Shown piece after piece: positions 14,770 to 29,500 of a stretch of 64,000 bases of DNA. The DNA comes from Brugia malayi. Lineage: Eukaryota > Nematoda > Chromadorea > Rhabditida > Onchocercidae. The DNA is taken from assembly GCF_000002995.4 (NCBI RefSeq), contig NW_025062478.1, positions 1,860,001 to 1,924,000 on the forward strand, read 5' to 3'. Position numbers and translations under genes: made by a program. The notes beneath the pieces are model-generated. The model did not search any database, was not told the origin of the DNA, and worked only from the letters and a program-made list of their open reading frames with translations. Numbering within the stretch: position 1 is the first letter of the stretch; the number at the start of each line of letters is the position of its first letter.

Positions 14770-17255
14770 CCTTCACTTTGAACCAATTTACCAATTTACC
14801 TTTGATGAAAAATAAAACAAGGAAGGAAGAAAGGAAATAAAACAGTAATTTTTATTTTTTCAATATTTGACATAAAATATACATACAAAATAATTTAATT
14901 ATAAAAAGCATTCAATGATTAATTTAAGAGGCTTTTTAAGGGTTTTTTTTTTTGAAACCATTTGAAGTGAAAAAATTTTCAATTAAATAGTAACTTTAAC
15001 AAACAAATTCCAAGAAATAACAACGAAAAATAAAAAATTAAGTGAAAAAAAAAGGAAACGGAAGGGAAGCAATAATTGATTACAAATTTTGAACAATTAA
15101 TTAAATATCATGAAATAGATATTAATGAGTAATAAATAATTTATGATTTGTATTTATTGATTTATCAATTAAAGGAGACGAAAAAGAAAAGAAAATAAGT
15201 TATGATCAAAAGAAATGAGATAAAAATGTCAAAACTATAAGCGGAAAAACTATCAGTTAAATAAATGAAATATTTCCGCCAATAAATTTATCAGTTCGTA
15301 TAGATAGATTATTTCCTTTTTTCGTCAAAAATTTTATGCGAATATTTTGACTCAACAAAAAATGTTTTTTTCTTGGTGAGAACATACTACTTTCATGGTA
15401 ACACTAGTAGTAGGATTAATTAGTAATGAAATAACTGATATTTGTATCAAATTAATTTGCATTCGAGAAAAAAGTATTAATTATAATAAAGTGCAAAAGT
15501 TAATGCCAACATTGCCATAGCTGTAATATTGATAAAATTGTTTAAGATGTGTTTTTTTTTTTTTTTGATTAGTAAAAAGTTTTTATAAATAAATTTAGGA
15601 TAAGAAATAACGTGTGAAAATTAATGAAGCAAATGAATTTTTATATTACTTAATTAAATTTATTAATTTTGTTATGAATAATAAAAATTAAAAAGTGAGA
15701 TTTTTTTTTTTTTGTTGTACAAAAAACTGGAAGAATTAATTTTATCCACAAAAACTAAATTTGTTAAAAATTTTAAAACTACTGCTACAGAAACGAAAAG
15801 AAAAACTATTATTTATAAGGTAAATTACAGGAAGCATTAGAAAAATATCAAAATGATTTTAGTAGTTTGATGAAACAAATAGAAAAGAAAATATTGAAGA
15901 AACGAGTAAGAGTGAATTCAAATAGGATAATCCTGTTAATTCATCATTAATTAATTCATTGTTTTATGGAATCATTTATTGAATTCCGGTTTTCATTGAC
16001 AGATGTATACTGAATAATATATTCGAATGTTAAACTCTCGATGCTACTAACAATAATAATAACAAAATGTTTACTAATTTATCATATATTGCTATTTGCT
16101 ATTTTATTCATTTTTATCATTTAATTGGTCAAAAATGAAAAGAAAAAATCTTTGGGTAATTTTTTAATTTAGTTGATTTTTTTTTTTATTTTTTGAGAAT
16201 TTTTTCATTTATCAAATGTTTGCTTTTTTGATTTGAAATTTTATCTCTTTTTTTTATAAAGTCAAAATGAAAATGCAAAATGAAATGATTTTCAAATAGT
16301 AAGTAAATCTTCTGATAAGATAAAAAATAATATTAAAAAATGATTATTTAAAAAAATGCAAATTTAAAAAATAAATCAGAAACGATTGAAAAATATATAA
16401 CAGTTGATAAAGTAATATATGAAATGATATTAGAAATTAAAAGTAAAACTATTAAATAATCGAATGTGTTAGAATTGAATATTATTATACTCATATACTT
16501 ATTAAGATGTATTTTTAAGTAATATTTGCAAAAAATAAAAAAATGGAAGAGCAAGATTGAAGAAAAGGCGACAATAGTGGAGTTTTATCGTTTTCTACTT
16601 CCTTTTTCTTTTTTTTTTTTGTTTACTTCTGCTTTTGATAATCCCTCGATATTGTTAAATAGCTCCCTACTGGATTGAAGTTGAAAAAAAGTAAGAGTTA
16701 AAATTTATGACAAAAATGGGTCAGCAATATCATCATTACCATCATCCTTCATTTTAAAATTATCTTCAATTTCCTTATTCTCAATTATATCAATTTTACA
16801 AGTGATAATTTGTCAGAAAGTCAAAGTGCAATAATCTTTATCATATATTAAACTTAAATTTCTTCATTGTCTTTTTTTTATCGTTCATTTTTATAATTTA
16901 ATAAATTATCATTGCGCAAGAAATTTTTACACAAATTATAATTTATTCGCTTGAAATAAATTTTCGTATTTTTTGTAAAAAAAAGTATAATGAGAAATAT
17001 ATTAAAAACTTGCAATCATTGCAAATACTTTTCATTTCATCTTTAACTTTTTTTCAAAAAAAGACTGTTAATAATTATTATCACTAACAAATAAAAAATT
17101 TTTTAAATAGGCAGCATTAAAAATTTAACTTAATACTAAAATAAATCTTACCATTATATGCAAAATCAAAAAAAAAGAAAAGCAAAAGTTGCATAATTTA
17201 TTTTATTCATAATAACGGACAAAACAAACCAAATTATTAACAACATACTTCTTAA

Positions 17256-17273
17256 TCTCTCTCTCTCTCTCTC
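17256..17273. repeat. (CT)n microsatellite
   Basis: A short pure CT run inside AT-rich DNA, followed by an imperfect pyrimidine tract. Confidence 0.9.
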
Positions 17274-20200
17274 TCCTTCTTTCTCTTTCCAAATTAATAC
17301 GAAGGAAGAGAAATGGATGTGTTTTAAGTGTCACCTCAATATTTAACAAGTATTAGCATAGCTAATCGAGAATAATACGAAATTGCATGAATGATGGATG
17401 ATATTTGCATGGATCAATTTGTTTACTAAACTTGAATGAGATGAAAATTGCTTATCAAATAATATCGTAAACAAAAGACAAAAGTTTTATTATTAAGGTA
17501 TCAGTATTGAGTAACTCTTTTTTTTTTTCCATTTCATCATACCTAAATACATATATGTTAAAATAATTATGAATAAATCAAAGAATATATTTAAAATATT
17601 AGTGATATTAGTGAGATGTGATGAAAAATTTTCAAAATAATTTTTTTTTAATAAATAATTGCTGCATTTCATAATTTAAAATTGTTAAATAAGTAACTTC
17701 TCATAGAAGAAAAAAACTTAGCTAGTAAACAAAAAAAAAGAAATTGCTAAATATGCATTATTTTTGAATTTGAATAAAGTTATTAAAAAAATTACATTCC
17801 ATATTTATTTGATTTAAATTGAAACTCCGATATATAATTCCCTCCTTTTTTTGTGTGTTTACTTTGTTTTAATACATTAAGAAAAGGAAAAAAAAAAACA
17901 AGAAAAAGATGAAAGTGTTGAGGAAAACAACAATATTGCAAAACGATTGAAATATAAAGATAGAAATATTTAGAAAATACTACCAAAAAAAGAATGAAAA
18001 AAAATTGCTACCACTAAATATTTATTTTTTAACAGCTGTTAATATCTGACAGTTTAATCATTCATACAATATTTCTCTGTTTCTTTTCCTCCTTCTTTTT
18101 CTTTTTTACAAAATATGACAATAATTACTTTTTTTTATTGAAAATTATTTTTTTTTTTATTAAAATTATTAATTTACAATGACAAAACAATATATTTAAA
18201 TTCATTTATTTAATTAAAAGAAAAGGAAAGTATTATATTTATATATTTTATGAAACAAAAAATAGTGCATATATATGGAAATAATTAAGTAATTTTTTTT
18301 CTTTCTTTAATTTGAAATTTTTATTTTGATACATTTTAATTTTAATTAAAAAAGGAAAAAATTTTGCTCAACATATTTATCACTTTAGGATGCAAGATAT
18401 ATTTATTATTTAATAAAAAAAATAATAAATGTAATAATTAAAGAATTGATTCAAAATTCTGAATCATTTTATTTTAAAAAATTTCGTATAATTTCAACAC
18501 GAAAAAGATGGAAAAAAAAAAAAAACTTTTTACTAATGAAGGCAAATAGCAATATATATATATATAAGTAAATTTTTTTAAACTTTATAAATTGATGCTA
18601 AAAAAGCGAAAGAAAACCTTAGCTAATATATTTATTATTTAGTGAAATGAAAAAAAAAAAAGAAAGAAAACGTCCATTGATTTTGCTAAAATTTATAATC
18701 AAATATTTTAATCTTTTTTGAAAGTTAACTTGAAATTTCGAAATTTTTAAATTATTAAAGTACTCACAGTAAAGTTGATTGTTGTAAGATTGAAAACAAT
18801 ATTATAATTGAACTGTTGTTGATAAAAAATGATAAAATAAGACCATTCAGATAAACTTTGAAATATATTATGTTCTCTGGTCAATGCAATTTACCTGTAT
18901 GTTATTTTGAAATTAAATTTTAACTTAAATAAATTATCTATATCGATTTAAACTTTAAAATAACACTAATGAAAAATTTTTAAACAGTTAAATATAAAAT
19001 AGTTAAATTGGTAATGCAAAATATTGTTACATACCTATTGCTAAGATGAAAAAAAAAAAATAATTTAAACTTATCAAACATGAAATAATTTAAAAAATTT
19101 ATTTTAATATAACAATAACTATTTACTACTACTAAACTAAAAAAAAAAACTTAAAAAATACTTTTTTTTATACTTTCAAACTTGCAAAATTATCAAAGCT
19201 ATCATTAAATATTAATAAAATTGTATTATTTTTTCCCTTAAGCAACATAAACAGACTAATATAAAATATGGAATACGTATGTTTGTGAAAATTTTAACTC
19301 ATTTACATCTGAATAAAATTATAATTATATTTATGGTAAAATGACAATGTCAAAATTTTTTCTTTCAAAAAAAAAAAAAAAAAAAAAAAAAAAACAAAAA
19401 TTAGAAAATGATAAAGAGAAATAATAAAATAGTATTGGTGTAAAAATATGTGATAAAATTCAAAAAAAAAAAAAGAAAAGAAAAGAAAAATGCCATTAAC
19501 AATTCTTTTAAGCTTTTTGGTAGTGTAATTGAATTTGAACAAAATGTGGATGAGAAATGCAAAAGCGCAATAAATGATAAAAGGAAAACATTCAATTCTA
19601 ATAAATATTTTCTTATTTCTTTTTTTTTTTTTTTCTCTCTCAAAATTAAGCTTTGCATGTGATAATGGCTTAAGCACTTAATGCACTAATTTACTTTACT
19701 TTTACATATTGCATAAACATATATTACTAATCCATTTTTTGTTGTTTCTTTTTTTTTTTTTCTTTTTAGAAAACAAAAAAGTGGCAAAAAAAAAAAAAAA
19801 AAGAAATTGTTAAAAAAACGAAATGAAATTTTAACACACACACAAAAAAAAAAAGCTATTCAATTTTAACAAAAGAAAAAAGAATGATATAAGGAATAAT
19901 TTTCAAATTTCAATTATTTAGTCTTACTTTTTAGCATAAAATAATTTTGAAAAAAAAAAAAAAAAAAAAAAAAAAAACGACATCAAATTGTTTTTTTATA
20001 TTTTTACTTCAAACTTTTTTTTTTTTCTCGATGCAAACTATTTATGTAAAAATTTGCATTGATGAAATGATCAAAATTAAGAGTTATTAATTTTAATATA
20101 TTCTTATTAGTTAAATTTTTTGTTTTCCTTTTTTCATATATTTATTTTTGGTAATAAATTTTTTTTTATTATATTATATTATGAAAAAAAATCAACAATT

Positions 20201-21880
20201 ATTAATCAATTTCTTGTTATATATTATTTTTTAATTTCAAATTAACGTATGAAATAATGAGCTGAATTAAATTAAATTTAGATAATAGAAATTAAATTAA
20301 AAATAAATTTGATGGATTAAACAAATAAAAAAAAATAAGAGTTTGATCAACGTTTTCTTTGTTATACCTAGATATTATCAATTCAATTTTAAATGATTAC
20401 AATGATAAATTATTATAACATCGATATTCTCGCATACTTGAATATATGATTTAAATTTAAATATATGATTTAAATCTAAAGCAGTAAAAAATTATCTCTG
20501 TTAAATTTATATATGTATATCAATTATGATTTTCAATTCTTAATTATCAAATATTACTCCAGCATAAGTGACGTATATTATTATACAAAATTATTTATTA
20601 AAATTTAGGATAAAATTTAATGTTTACTTCAATTATTTGCTTTTATTTATTTATTTATTTTTTGCTTTTAATAAATTACTAGCAAATGTTAATTAAAAAA
20701 ATTGGAATTATTGTATAAAATGTATTAATTAATATATTTCAAATTTTGCTAGCAGTTTTTTTTTTTTTCTCGTAAATTGGTTATCAAATAGCATTCAGAA
20801 AAATTTAATTTCATTATAAATTTCATTTGTACCTGTCATTTATGTATTCATAAATAATTAGTAAACTGTATAAAAAGAAAATAATTATCATATGATTTGA
20901 AAAAAACTATGTTATAGTCTACATGGCTTATATACATGCATTTAAAATTTAAATTTAAAATTTTAGATAGAAGCATTTACTAGTTTAATTAATTAAAAAT
21001 TTAGTTAAATATTTTATGCTCACAGTTTTTAATAAGATTCAAATGAATTTTCTCTTTCATAAGTGATACTGAAAATTTATGAATGTAACTCAAAAATTTA
21101 TTTCTTTCTATCATGTTAATTTTTTCACCTGTTATTTTAACTTAAATTACAATATCAACAATATGACAATGCTTTTAAATGTTTTAAAAAATATTTTAGC
21201 AATAAATAAATAATAAACAATTAAAAATGTCTTATCTTCGTATCAATCTCGTTCAGCTCAAACATATTAAAATATTTTAAAAATTTGATGGAACATTTCA
21301 AAAATGCTTAAACATAAACTTTTAACAATAAATCATTTTATTTTAATTAATTTTTTTTATTTTTATATTATTTTAATAAATAATTTTTTTTTTATTTATT
21401 TTAATTAATTTTTTTACTGATATTTTTCTGCAAAAATTATCTATTCTTATCACTTACTTCCGATAAATGTTAAACAAATAATGAATATATCTTAAGTTTT
21501 TTTTTTGTTTATTTGTTTGTTTTTTTCCTTTTTGTCAACAATTTTTCAGTTTCATTAATTTAAAAACTTTTTTTTTGTAACATATTTTTTTCTAATAAAA
21601 AAGGAAAGAGGGAAAGAAAAGAAAAGAAAAAAAAAACATAGCATAATGATATACTAAATTATTTTCTTTAATATAATCAAAAAATAGTGATAAAATTATA
21701 AAAACAAAATGAAAAAAAAAAAATCTAAATTTCAAATAACTGAAAAGTTTGTAAAACTTTTTAAAATTATTTATCTTTTTTTTTCATTTTTTTTTAAAAT
21801 GATTGTCATTGATAATTTAACTATAGAATGAATTAAATTATAATAAACATTCTTTAAATAGTCTAATTATCATCATTTTT

Positions 21881-21920
21881 TCTCTCTTCTCTCTCTCTTA
21901 CCCTCTCTCTCCCCCCTTCC
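21881..21920. repeat. Pyrimidine (CT/C) tract
   Basis: An imperfect CT-rich tract ending in a run of C, about 40 bp upstream of the GCAT repeat. Confidence 0.8.
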
Positions 21921-21958
21921 TTTTCTTATCAAACATGCAGCACCTCTATGAAATTAAC

Positions 21959-21988
21959 ATGCACGCATGCATGCATGCATGCATGCAT
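21959..21988. repeat. (GCAT)n palindromic microsatellite
   Basis: About seven units of the self-complementary tetranucleotide GCAT. The tract can fold back on itself or extrude a cruciform. Confidence 0.9.
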
Positions 21989-24900
21989 CTCTTGTGCATA
22001 CTTATTCCACTTTTTTTAAATGTTAACAAATTATAAAATAATATAAATTAACATTCCTTGCAATGTGATAATACAACAATTAAAATACTTTCTAAGAAAA
22101 TATATCAATCAGTTTTTTTAATCTAAAATTAAATACTTAAAAATTAATCTCAAAATAATAAAAAAGAAATGCAATAAAATTAAAAAAAAAAAACAAAAAT
22201 AGCAGTCTTAATTTGCAAAATAAGTCAAATATTCTTCATTTTATCATTTATAGTTTTATTATTATTATTTGAGTAAATCATAAATAACATCAAAATATTT
22301 TCTTCTATTTCTTAAATTTCTTTCCTCTTTAAAAAAAAAAAGTGAAAAAACTAGAAAACAAAAAAAAAAAAAAAAATGATACTTATATGAAAGAAAGATT
22401 TAATTTATAATTTAGAAAAAACATTAACTTATTTTTAAAACGAATAAGTTCAAACTTGTGACATATGTAAACGGAAGAATTTGTAATTTATGAATTTTTA
22501 ACAAAATGAAAAAAAAAAAAAATGTGAAAAGAAAAAAATGAGAAACAAAACGAAAAGTTATATAATTATTTATTTATCGGTTAGCAATAAGTTTTTTTTT
22601 TTTTTTTTTTTTAAAGATTTATGCGAAAACTATTGTTTTTTTATTAAGTTTTGAAAAGAAAAAGAAGATTGATATTTTATTGATAACAATTATTTCTCAT
22701 TCATAAAAAAAAAAAATTATCAAATTTCATTCATAAATTTTTGAGAAATTTTATGCTTTAAAACTTTTTATTTCATTAGAAATCAATTGTAAAATTAAAA
22801 CTTTTTTGGTGCTTCTTTTTTTTGTTAAAAATTAAATAATTAAAAACAGTAATTGATTTCTTATTGATGAATTTTGTTAATTTTTACCTTTTTTTTTGGA
22901 CAAATTTAATTGTTTTGTTAAGTCTCTTAGCTATTAGTTAAGCTTACTACCTGTTTAATTAAAAAGTAATTTCAAAAAAAAAATGGAATGAAAAAAAATT
23001 TCTCAAATCAGATTATACTAGAAATAAAATATTATTGTATCCTGAAATATCTCAATGTCATCCCAAAATTGAAAGTGGAATGGTAGAAAATAAATGATGA
23101 AAAAAATTAGTTTAAGCTAAATAGCTACGAAAATAAAACTTTCATATTCTGGAAAATCTCAGAGGTATGCCAAACTCGCAAATAATTTCATTTAAATTTT
23201 AAATATATAAATTTAAATATATAAATTTACAATATATTTTCCTTTTTTCTAATCATTAATTATATTATTATTAATTAATTATAATATTCCATTTGCAATT
23301 TTGGAATATTTTTGCAAATATTTTAGATAATAAAAGTAGGAAATGAAAATGAGAAATTACTCATATCAAATAGTATCGAAGAGTTATTTGAAGATACAAA
23401 ATATTTTTTGCATCTTTAAAATAATTCGATGATAACATAAAGTTTGCAGAATACTAATAAAAGATGGAAGAAAAAAAAAATTTTAAAGTAATTAAATTAA
23501 AATGATAAAAATAATTTTTGAATAATTATATGAACAATAAATATAATATTGAAATGAAGAAATGGATAAGATGTAATTATGAATGAAGGAGAAAATATGA
23601 AATAATTATGGATTGAAATTACAGAAATGTTCTGCAAAAAAAAAAAAAAAAAAAAAAAAAAATGAAATTTTTTTTTAAAATTTGTTTGAAAATCTTAATA
23701 AATATTTTGTATTTTTCTTTTAAAAAATAATATAGTGCAATTTTAGTGACAATACTAATTAATATTTAAACAATATGCAATTTCAAATTTGATAGCAAAT
23801 AATTTTGAATGTTTCAAACGTAAGTTTAATTGCAAATTTCTTAGAAATATTTCAACATGTAATGTTGCTTTTTTTTTTCTTTTCATTTTTTATTCGTTGT
23901 TTTAATTTTTTTTTTTTTTTTAAATTCATTTTTTTTTTTCTTTTTTATTAAATATTCAGTTTTCACGCTATGCGATAAAAATTTTTGTTATATCTGAAAG
24001 CCATAATTGCAGATAAGTCATTTCTCAACCAAACTGATAATGAAATTGTTACGCACGCTAACAAATAAAACAAATTTGAATTGAAAAGTTCTACCTAAAA
24101 TATAGGATAAATTATTTGAAATTCACTAATTGTATTTATGATTATCAAATATTAATTAGCTTAATTAGCTTAATCATGATTATCGAATATTAATTAGTTT
24201 AATATTAATTATTAATTATTTGTTATTCGTTGATCGATTAGCTCAAATATTTGAATTATATTTCTTATACTTATGCACATATAACAATTATTAAATTCAA
24301 ATCTTAATTACAATTACAAATTTACAGTTACATTTCTTATTAGCTACGAAATCGAAATTTAATTTTTTAAAAGCATTGGTTTTTATTATTATTGAATGCT
24401 AATTCAAATATATTAATCATATATTAACACTTTTCTATACACTAATTATTAATTCAAGTATTAATTGTTGTTATTCTAAATTACTTTCCATTTCACATTA
24501 AATATTAATTTGAATAAATAGCCATTCAAAAGAAAAAAAAAAAGAAAAGTAAAAATGAAACATAGAATAAAAGCAATTATATTTATAGTTGTTTGTTAGT
24601 TGATAAAGAAGTATTCGAATATTTGAATTGTGATAAAAGAGAGTTTGAGGCAATTATAAAATGCAAATGAAAAGAGTTGAAAGATTGGCAGAAAAAAAAA
24701 AAATTTTTCATAAAAAGTCAAACTTTTCATCTCATTTTGTGTATGGCATAAACAACTATAAATTTGAATACTTCATTAAAATAAAAAATGAATAAAGCAA
24801 TTGTCAAGTTGAATAATTTTTTTTTTTTTTTAAAAATGAAAAAAAACTAAAAAAAGCATTTCTCTGTGATAATAAACGAATATTTCTTTATGACATATAA

Positions 24901-26365
24901 ATAAAAAAAAAAAAAAAAAAAAGAATGCAAAATAGAGTTCCTATTTTCTTTAATCATTTATCAATAATCTTTATCATATCACTATGATATGATACGATGT
25001 GGTATTATTTAATGCATTCATTTATATTTTCATCAATTTTTATTATTTATTAATAGTGATGATATGATATTACTTGAAAAGCATAACTTTCTCCAACATA
25101 ATCGGTTTTTCATCAATAACTCGGATTAGTCTTTTATCATTTTATCTTTTATCACTTATCATTAAAACACAAATTTCTGTGATATTACCTAGAAAATAAG
25201 TAAAATTTTAATTGCAAGTGTTTGCAAAAGAAAAAAAATTTGATAGATGATTAGTAGATAATTAATTAAATGACATTTCAATATTATCGGAAAAATTCTA
25301 AAAAAAAAGTTTTTAAAGAAAACAGATAAAAAAAAAATTTACATATTTAAAGACATTTATTTCATCGACAAAAATGCTAAATTGCTGCAGAAATTATTCA
25401 TTTTTAATTTATTGTAAAATTAATTCAGAACATTTCCATATTTCATATTATTTTAATTATTTCTGCCATTTTTTTTTTGTGAATAGTTGACAAAAATGAA
25501 TTGAATTTCAAAATTAATTAATTACAGATTGCTGAAAACATGATAGATTGATCAGAGTGATAAAAATATGATAGTTGATTTGATAACAAAATGTAGCTGA
25601 TAGAGAAATATGAATTAAATGTGTCAAATGTATTTATTTATTTTCTTTAATTCTATTTGATCATTTCGTTCTTTTCTTTTTATCAGTTTTCTTTTCATTT
25701 GCTAATATTTGTTTTTATTTTTTGATTGTATTTATTTTTATCATTGATTATTAGTCCCAACTGCAATGATATTAATGAAATTTCAAGTATTTCATTGAAA
25801 AACTTATTTTTATATCTTATATTTTATCCTATATTTTTTTTTAAATTATCTTATACTTTTTAATAATTTTGCCAGCTTTTCATAAAACATTATAATTTAT
25901 TATTCAGCCATTAAAATAATTTTATATTTTTCAATTTACGTTTTATATTTTGTATTAATCAATTTAAATTAAATATAAATAATGCTTAAATTAATCGAAA
26001 TGTAATTTCCAGCATCAAACATATGTGCAATTCAATTAAAATTATGCAATTAAAATTTTTAGTACAACATTTTAATATAACAAAAAAAAAAAAAAAAAAA
26101 ATTCATTAATGAAATATTTCATTCGTAGATTTTTTATTTGTAAATTTGATTTTGACTTTTTTTATACATATATGCAGTAAAAATTTGCATAACAGACATT
26201 TGGAGTTGGAGAGTTTTTTTTTTTTTTTTTTTTTAAAAAAATGTTTATCAAGTAAGTCAATTTTCAAGCGTGGAATCTCACGTAAGGATTAGATATTATT
26301 GTTTGAGATAGTTCTGTGAAATTTTTAAGTGAAAAAGTTAAAAGTGAAAAAGTGGAAAAGTTCAG

Positions 26366-26574
26366 ATCTCTACGAATTCAATGCTTTTAGACATATAATT
26401 CTATTTTCCTTCCATATACACGCGGGAAACTCCTGGATACCCAAAGGTAAAACTGAAATTAAATGTATGCGCTATATGGGTAAAATATGGGAAGCAAAAC
26501 CATTTAAACTTCCGGTCATGCTTGATCTTCCAGAAATGTCATATATTCCCGATCCGAATATTCGCGCACGCTAA
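26366..26574 (+). CDS. Exon-like ORF, product unknown
   Basis: About 70 open codons ending in TAA at 26572-26574, with mixed codon use and CG-containing codons unlike the surrounding AT runs. The readable end includes GNSWIPKGKTEIKCMRYMGK and, further on, MLDLPEMSYIPDPNIRAR. It could be a last exon, since AAGTTCAG at about 26359-26366 could serve as an acceptor, but CCAAAG/GTAAAA at about 26444 also looks like a donor, so the true structure is open. No ATG-initiated full gene was found and I recognise no family. Sequence to about 26760 keeps the same less AT-rich character. Confidence 0.3.
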
Positions 26575-26579
26575 ATCGC

Positions 26580-29500
26580 TTTATGTGGGTCTTCTTTTAA
26601 TCAGAGTTGAAACCAGTCTGGTTTTTTGCCCGTATTAAGAAGAATCATTGCCCGAAGAGTTACCCTAAATTAATCTTGGGTAATAATGCTAGCCAATTCC
26701 AATTAGTTTTTCCATACCATTATGGAACGAAACGCACAACTAGCAGAATTTTTAGCAAAGTAGTGATATGAAGGAATTTATGAAGTATTAGTAGGATGGA
26801 AAAAAAAAAATTACTAACATTATATAGTAGAAATAGAAGGTAAATTAAATACGTAAACTTTGAATGACTTTGACTTACGGTCATTGACTTACGTAAACTT
26901 TGAAGATTACGTAAGCCCCCAATTACCCCAATTGCTAAACACCAATGATTAGGAAGAATTTTTCATCCACAAATTAAGTTTTTCCCTCCACAAACAAAGA
27001 AATACTACATAAGGAAGAATTTGCATTAGTCAACAAATCAAAAGTTTCCCGCGGAATATGGAAATTAGTTGTGATCAAAGAAATTTAAAAAAAAAAAAGA
27101 AAGGAAGAGATAGAGAAATAAGAAGTGCCACAATCGATTTATCATACAAACTAACTAATGAATATATCCGTATCACTTGAAAATGAATTCAATAATTGAA
27201 ATTCAATAATTAAACCAAAATCATTTCCATAATTTAATATCAATTTTTTTAAGTACGTAAAAATTTCATATTTAAACATTTGAATGCAAAAAAGAAAAAG
27301 AAAATGACATACTGCCTAATATCCATTTTGTTAGAATTTATTATTTTTTTTTAATGAGAAAAGAATGAATAAACATAATTTAATTTCTAATTGATTCATT
27401 TTCATTGCTTCAAACTTTCAAATACTTTAAAAATTAAAAAAAAAAAAGTTTTCAGCTTTGCAAAATTAAATGAAAAAAAAAAAAAATAAATGCTTAGAAT
27501 AAAAAATAAAAAGTTAATGATGAGAGAATAGTTTATATAATAGTTATATTTTATTGATTCATACATTAATTAGTTTAGATTGTTATGATTCACTATTTTT
27601 TATTTTTTTTTTTTATTAATTATTTTTCTGTTTTGAAAGCTTATTTTATTTGAATTTTTAACATTGAAATAATATCCGTGGTTCATTATCAACAATCTTT
27701 CATACATTATTTCTTAAAATTTAGTCCAATATTTCAATTAAACAAATCATGATTTTAAAAATGATTGTAAAAAAATGAAAAAAAAAATGATTTTAAAAAA
27801 TGAAAAAAAAAAAAAAAACATTTTGCACAAAACTTATAATTAAATATAATGAATGAATTATTCGTTATTTTTATGAAAAGCGATAAGTACTATTTAAAAA
27901 TATAGGTAAATTGTAAGATATCAACAAGTGAGTGAATATATATCTAACAAAAATTGAAAATAAGCATAGATAAACATATTACTTGATTGATTGATTGATT
28001 AATTAATTAATTCAAGTTCCAAATAGTTAGATAAAAAGGTAAATTAAATTATCAAATAGACAGATCAGTTAACTCTCAAATAAATACACAAATAGATAAA
28101 CCGGGAAAAAGTAGATAAATGAGAGCTTTTCATGCTTTTTTTTTTTTTCAAATATTAAAAAAAGCACAAACAAAAAGCATAAAAGATTATTGTATTTTAC
28201 TTAAATTCAACTCTCACTCTATTTTTCCATTATCAAAATTAAATTTTTAAAATTGAAATTTTTTTAAAAAAATTACCCGTTCTTTAACTTATCATTTTTT
28301 AAGCTCAATTCTTTAATGATTTGTTTAATTAATTAATTAAACAACTATTCGTTCCATTTATTTCTCCTTTGTATTCATTACTGTCAACAGGTATTATTTA
28401 TATAATTGGAATTAAAATTTATCAAAATTTTGCGTATTTGAAATATTTTAATTATAAAATTCCATTTTCAATTAACGGAATGATTAATTATTTGTTCTTA
28501 CATTTCAATTTCAAATATTACTTAATATTTTGAATATCTAAATATTTGTAAATAATTTTGCAATTTATGAACATTTTTGATAAATAAAACATTCATAAAG
28601 ATATTTTTTTTTTTTTTAAAACCATTCATCAGTGATTGTCAAATAACTTATTGTTGCTTCTTCTTCGTCAATTTTTTCTTCTCTTTTTGTAATTATTGTT
28701 TCATTTACAATTGTTATTAAAACTTATTGCTTTTTCACATTTATCAAAAATTTAATTCATCGTTTTTCTAATACTAAACAAAAAATAAAAAAGTAAATTA
28801 GAGGAACATTTAAGCGATTCATCAGTTTTCTATTGATGTATTTCATGTCATCTCACTCATATCATGGATTAACATCGAAAGAGAGGAATGATCATCAAAT
28901 TAATTAATTAAATGAAATCAATTAATCCACACCACATGAAATAGATTAGTGAAATTAGAAATTAATCAGTTAATTAAATGAATCAATGAAGGAATTTAAT
29001 GAAAGGATGAAATGAAAATTAATTGAAAAGAATTGAACTGAATTGATTATTAATAACTGATAACAAATGAGCGATGACAACAACAATAACAACAACAACA
29101 GACATTATCAGTTGCATATTATCATTATCGTCGTAATTTAACTCCATTCTTTGAGGTCAAAGGTTTATTTCACAGATGAATTAGTGGTGTGTGATTAAAT
29201 CGGCAATTAATTTTGTTTTTTTATTGTTTCTCATATAATAAAGATGTTTTTACTGCTAATCATTGTTTCAATTATTCTACTCTTCATTTTTTTTTTGTAT
29301 TATCCATAAATTTCATTAAAATACTGTTTGCAAAATAATTAATAATCAATTATTAATTGGTTCACTGATACAAATCTTAATTGAATGATTGATTGTTACA
29401 TGCAAATTATCCATTAATTTCCTATGTAGCATAAATGCATTTTGTAATTAATTTTTTTTTTTTTTTTTTTTCAGCGACAAATTAAAAGTTTTTCTTTTTT

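Larger units (their letters stand above)
14770..26280. other. Long AT-rich gene-poor interval
   Basis: No gene can be supported over 11.5 kb. The sequence is dominated by A and T runs (for example about 26-29 A near 19366-19394 and 19949-19977, and about 25 A at 23636-23661). Short ORFs such as those around 19300-19680 are Phe- or Lys-rich and come from these runs. The part next to 14770 lies upstream of the muscarinic receptor start and may hold its promoter and untranslated exons; I could not place them. Confidence 0.6.

Noticed and set aside
19303..19677. 124-codon minus-strand ORF and overlapping ORFs on both strands
   Set aside because: Composed of Phe, Lys and Ile from homopolymer runs; no domain, and several frames are open for the same reason.
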